From positions 1-64,000 of the forward strand of contig DASUKM010000047.1 of the NCBI GenBank assembly GCA_036278735.1: a DNA stretch of 64,000 nucleotides, in the 5' to 3' direction. The stretch comes from DASUKM01 sp036278735. Its GTDB lineage: Bacteria > Acidobacteriota > Vicinamibacteria > Vicinamibacterales > 2-12-FULL-66-21. Under the pieces are notes generated by a model, which saw only the letters and a list, made by a program, of their open reading frames with translations, ran no database searches and was not told the origin of the DNA. Below, piece by piece: positions 61,066-64,000 of the stretch (positions within the stretch are counted from its first letter, which is position 1; every line of letters starts with the position of its first letter). Made by a program: the position numbers and the translations under genes.

Positions 61066-62873
61066 CGCCCGCCGGATCGCCCGTCTCCGACACCACGGCC
61101 GCGCTGCCGCTGCGGGTCGGCGGCTGGCTCCTGCTGATCTTCCTGCTGGCAGCCGTGGGTCAGATCGATGTCCGCGAAGCGACCATGGGGATTCGGGGCG
61201 ACGAAGCGACGTATGTCTCGATGGCGGCCAGCCTCGCGTACGACCACGACCTGAAGTTCACCCGGACCGATCTCGATCGCTTCTGGCGCCTGACGGGTGA
61301 GGGACCGAACGGCATCTTCCTGAAGCAGGGGCGGACGGACGCCGACGGCCTCGACTACGGCAAGTCGTTCGCCTACCCGGTGCTCGCGGCGCCATTCCTC
61401 CTGCTGCTGGGGATGCGCGGGCTGCTGCTGCTCAACGTGCTGCTGCTCGCGCTGGTCGTCTGGTGCGGTGCGCGCCTGCTGCGCGCGCGCGGCGCCGGCC
61501 CCTGGGGCCCCGTGTTCGCGCTCGCCTTCGTCGCCGCCTCGGTGGTCCCGATCTACGCCGTCTGGAGGACGCCGGAAGTCTTCAATTTTGCGCTGGTGTT
61601 CCTCGCATACTTCCTCTGGCTGTACAAGGAGGCTGACGCGGCGGCGACACCCGCCTGGCTCGCCGGCCGCGCGAGCGATCTCGCCGCGGCGGCGCTGCTG
61701 GGGATCGCGACCTTTTCGAAGCCGACCAACGCGCTGCTGATTCTGCCCGTGATCCTCCTGGCGCTGATCCGCCGCCGGTGGGCGCGGGCAGCCGTCGTCG
61801 CGGTCGCGTTCGTCGTCGTCGCGGGCGGCCTGTTCGCCGTGAACGCCGGCGTGTCGGGCGACTGGAATTATCAGGGCGGCAACCGGCGAACGTTCTATGG
61901 CCGGTTCCCGTACGCGACGCCGGACGCCACGTTCGCGTCGCTCGGAACGGCGATGACGACGAATGCGGCCGACACGGGGCATCTGCTCGCGCCGCACGTG
62001 TTCTGGAGCTTCCTCGGCCACAACGCGATCTACTTTTTCGTCGGCCGCGACGCGGGACTGATTCCATATTTCTTTCCGGGCGTCGTGGCGTTGGTGTGGT
62101 GGATGACGACCGGCGGCCGCCGATCGGCCGCGTCATGGCTCGTGCTGATCGCGCTGTTCGCGTCCGTCCTCGCACTGCTCGTGCTCGTGCCGGATACGTG
62201 GAACGGCGCCGGCGGGCCGCCGGGCGGACGCTACTTTCTCTCGCTCTATGCGGCGATGTTCTTTTTCGTTCCCGCACGGCCGCGCGCGTGGCCGGCGCTG
62301 GTGGCGTGGACGGGCGGCCTGCTCTTCGTCGCCCCGATGCTGGCCAGTCCGTTTGCCGCCGCGAAGTACCCGTGGCACGTGGTCGAAACGGGACTGGTGC
62401 GGCGGCTGCCCGTCGAGTTGACGCTGCTCGACGACCTGCCGGTGGCGCTCGTCCCGGCACGGTCGCGCGTGCCGTTCGGCGCGCAGCGCGATCTGCTGCT
62501 GTACTTCCTGGACGAGCACGCGTTTCCGCCGGAGGGTTCGTTCTTCTGGGTGGCCGGCGGCGCAACCGCCGAAGTGGTCGTGCGTGCCGAGCGGCCGCTG
62601 GCGGCGATGCAGGTCACCTGGCAGTCGCCGATCGCGAATCACGTCACGGCGCGAATCGGCGCGAGTACGGCCTCGCTGGATCTCGTCGCCAATCGCGAAC
62701 AGTCGGCGTCGCTGCGCCCCGGGCCAGGCGTCGTGTCCAACTACAAACGCGGATCGCGCGCGTACGTCCTGCGACTGTCGACCTCAACCGGCTTCGTGCC
62801 GCGGCTGGCCGACCCGCGCTCCACCGACAGGCGCTTCCTCGGCGCGCGCGTCGAGCTGCAGGTCACGTACTGA
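61062..62873 (+). CDS. GT-C-like membrane glycosyltransferase (paralog 2)
   Basis: A 603-residue tandem paralog of the preceding gene with the same landmarks: MGIRGDEATYVSMAASLAYDHD, RTPEVFNFALVFLAYFLWLYKE, ATFSKPTNALL, GVSGDWNYQGG and a C-terminal beta domain ending in RFLGARVELQV. Coupled by ATGA to paralog 1. Such pairs may transfer successive sugars; this is inference. The stop is followed by a GGCCAC repeat array. Confidence 0.85.
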   Translation: MTPAGSPVSDTTAALPLRVGGWLLLIFLLAAVGQIDVREATMGIRGDEATYVSMAASLAYDHDLKFTRTDLDRFWRLTGEGPNGIFLKQGRTDADGLDYGKSFAYPVLAAPFLLLLGMRGLLLLNVLLLALVVWCGARLLRARGAGPWGPVFALAFVAASVVPIYAVWRTPEVFNFALVFLAYFLWLYKEADAAATPAWLAGRASDLAAAALLGIATFSKPTNALLILPVILLALIRRRWARAAVVAVAFVVVAGGLFAVNAGVSGDWNYQGGNRRTFYGRFPYATPDATFASLGTAMTTNAADTGHLLAPHVFWSFLGHNAIYFFVGRDAGLIPYFFPGVVALVWWMTTGGRRSAASWLVLIALFASVLALLVLVPDTWNGAGGPPGGRYFLSLYAAMFFFVPARPRAWPALVAWTGGLLFVAPMLASPFAAAKYPWHVVETGLVRRLPVELTLLDDLPVALVPARSRVPFGAQRDLLLYFLDEHAFPPEGSFFWVAGGATAEVVVRAERPLAAMQVTWQSPIANHVTARIGASTASLDLVANREQSASLRPGPGVVSNYKRGSRAYVLRLSTSTGFVPRLADPRSTDRRFLGARVELQVTY

Positions 62874-62877
62874 GCAG

Positions 62878-63046
62878 CCAACGGCCACGGCCACGGCCAC
62901 GGCCACGGATCACACGGAATACACGGAATACACGGCCACGGATCACACGGAAGGCCACGGATCACACGGAAGGCCACGGCCACGGACTACACGGAATACA
63001 CGGAAGGTGAAGGCCACGGATCACACGGAATACACGGAGAGTACGG
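62878..63046. repeat. GGCCAC / ATCACACGGA tandem repeat array
   Basis: Four GGCCAC hexamers followed by alternating GGATCACACGGA, ATACACGGA and AGGCCACGGA units. It shares the CCACGGA word with the array at 55484. It fills most of the 288-nt spacer between convergent genes; the last 115 nt show nothing I can assign. Confidence 0.92.
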
Positions 63047-63161
63047 GGATTGTGGGAACGCGAGCGGAGTATTGCGCAGCAACCGCTTACGGACTGGCCA
63101 ACACCCAACTTTGACATCTCCTGATCTCCTGCGGAACCTCGGGGGGACGCGCCGCACGCGA

Positions 63162-64000
63162 TCAGCGCCGCCGCACGATTTGGACGACGCCCCCTGAGAG
63201 CGAGAAGAGCATCGTGAGCGCGGCGCCCATGAACGAGATCGCCAACGCGGCTTCGAGGGGCAGATGGAAGCGCGCGAAGTAGAAGCCGAAGGTGGCTTCC
63301 CGGACGCCGAAGCCGTTGATCGACACGGGCAGCATCTGGACGAGCAGGCTGATCGGCACGAGCAGGCCGAGCTGCGTGGCGGTGACGCCGACGTTCATGC
63401 TGCGCGCGATCGCGAGGTAGAACAGCACCAGCAGGATCTGCACGGTGACCGCGCCGGCGAAGCACCGCGCGAGCGATCCCGGCCGCGCGCGGAACCGCTG
63501 GAGCGCGGCCTGCAGCCGCTCGAGCCGATCGTCGATCCACTGCGGGTGCAACCGCCGCAGCGGCGCGAGCAGGCGCAGCAGCCGTTCGGGATCGAGGAGC
63601 GCCGGGGTGCACGCGAGCGTCGCCAGGCCGAGGCCGCCCCACAGCGTGGCCGGCCCGATCGGGCCCGCCATCGAGGCCTCTCGCGCGGCCGCGCTGGCCG
63701 AGAGCGCCGCGATGAAGCCGAGGCCGAGCAGGCCGATCCCGCGATCCGTCAGCACGACGGTCGTCGCGAGGGTCTTCGATCCCGCATCCGCTGCCGTGTC
63801 GGCAATCCGGATGACGTCGCCGCCGATGTTGCTCGGCAGGAAGTTGTTGTAAAAGAAGGCGACCAGGAAGGAGCCGGTCAGCCGGCGGAAGCCGATGTTC
63901 ACGAGCTGTGCGTGGAGCAGCGCCCGCCAGCGCCACGCGCTCACGAGCACCATGCCGAAATACAGCGCGAGCGCCGCCACCAGCCAGGCGATCGAGGCGT
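63162..64000 (-). CDS. LPG-synthase-type flippase-like protein, 5' end cut by the window edge
   Basis: Second member of the lysylphosphatidylglycerol synthase TM family. The visible 279 or so residues include the YFGMVLVSAWRWRALL loop, AFFYNNFLPSNIGGDVIRIADTA and the C-terminal PVSINGFGVREATFGFYFA. The frame stays open to position 64000 without a stop, and the first span of the family is missing, so about 30-40 residues lie outside the window. It is convergent with the GT-C paralogs. Confidence 0.88.
   Translation of the reverse strand, partial: ASIAWLVAALALYFGMVLVSAWRWRALLHAQLVNIGFRRLTGSFLVAFFYNNFLPSNIGGDVIRIADTAADAGSKTLATTVVLTDRGIGLLGLGFIAALSASAAAREASMAGPIGPATLWGGLGLATLACTPALLDPERLLRLLAPLRRLHPQWIDDRLERLQAALQRFRARPGSLARCFAGAVTVQILLVLFYLAIARSMNVGVTATQLGLLVPISLLVQMLPVSINGFGVREATFGFYFARFHLPLEAALAISFMGAALTMLFSLSGGVVQIVRRR

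Overview
This 64 kb window is high-GC, densely coding DNA. It most resembles a soil or sediment Acidobacteriota (Vicinamibacteria-like) chromosome. The clues are an acidobacterial-type ADOP permease paired with a PadR regulator, high-GC codon use, many GTG starts, and intergenic spacers packed with short tandem repeats and hairpin repeats. I see no prophage, transposase, CRISPR array or plasmid functions. The organism call is an inference from gene content, not from a marker search.

Layout. 0.1-3.3 kb: glycogen debranching enzyme and RsgA. 3.3-9.9 kb: a CusCBA-type heavy-metal RND efflux operon on the minus strand, headed by a small Cys/His-rich exported protein. 9.9-12.9 kb: padR-ADOP permease, divergent from the efflux genes. 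13-16 kb: a sensor kinase and NtrC-family regulator pair, with a divergent small exported protein behind a sigma-54-like promoter. 16.4-19.2 kb: nitrilase-family hydrolase, lipocalin-like protein, small lipoprotein and a beta-helix exported protein. 19.3-24.6 kb: tRNA-Phe, recA, pilT, a hydroxyacyl-CoA dehydrogenase and thiolase pair, and a DUF721 protein. 24.6-32.7 kb: a compact cytochrome c maturation operon (maf, ccmE, a ccmF-ccmH fusion, two CcmI-like proteins, ccmA, B, C, D and a small membrane protein). 32.7-36.6 kb: phosphoesterase, aroK, aroA, an RsbW-like kinase and an inositol monophosphatase family protein.

From 36.8 kb to the end the window is dominated by the cell surface. It holds outer-membrane barrels, several Pro/Thr-tethered lipoproteins, GT2 and GT4 glycosyltransferases, four multi-membrane-span GT-C-like proteins, two LPG-synthase-type flippase-like proteins, a radical SAM/SPASM enzyme and a VapBC module. 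Together these suggest lipid-linked glycan or glycolipid assembly (cytosolic transferases, integral-membrane transferases and flippase-like proteins), although no complete pathway can be named.

The most unusual locus is 44.4-47.8 kb. One protein there fuses a CofD/YvcK-fold domain to a GT2-like domain that has lost its acidic motifs. It is followed by a nucleotidyltransferase and by an intact GT2 related to the degenerate domain. Other notable points are a Cys-type CcmE next to a CcmF-CcmH fusion, repeated -10 boxes placed 6-12 nt before start codons (leaderless or near-leaderless genes), and heptanucleotide tandem repeats that sit on stop and start codons.
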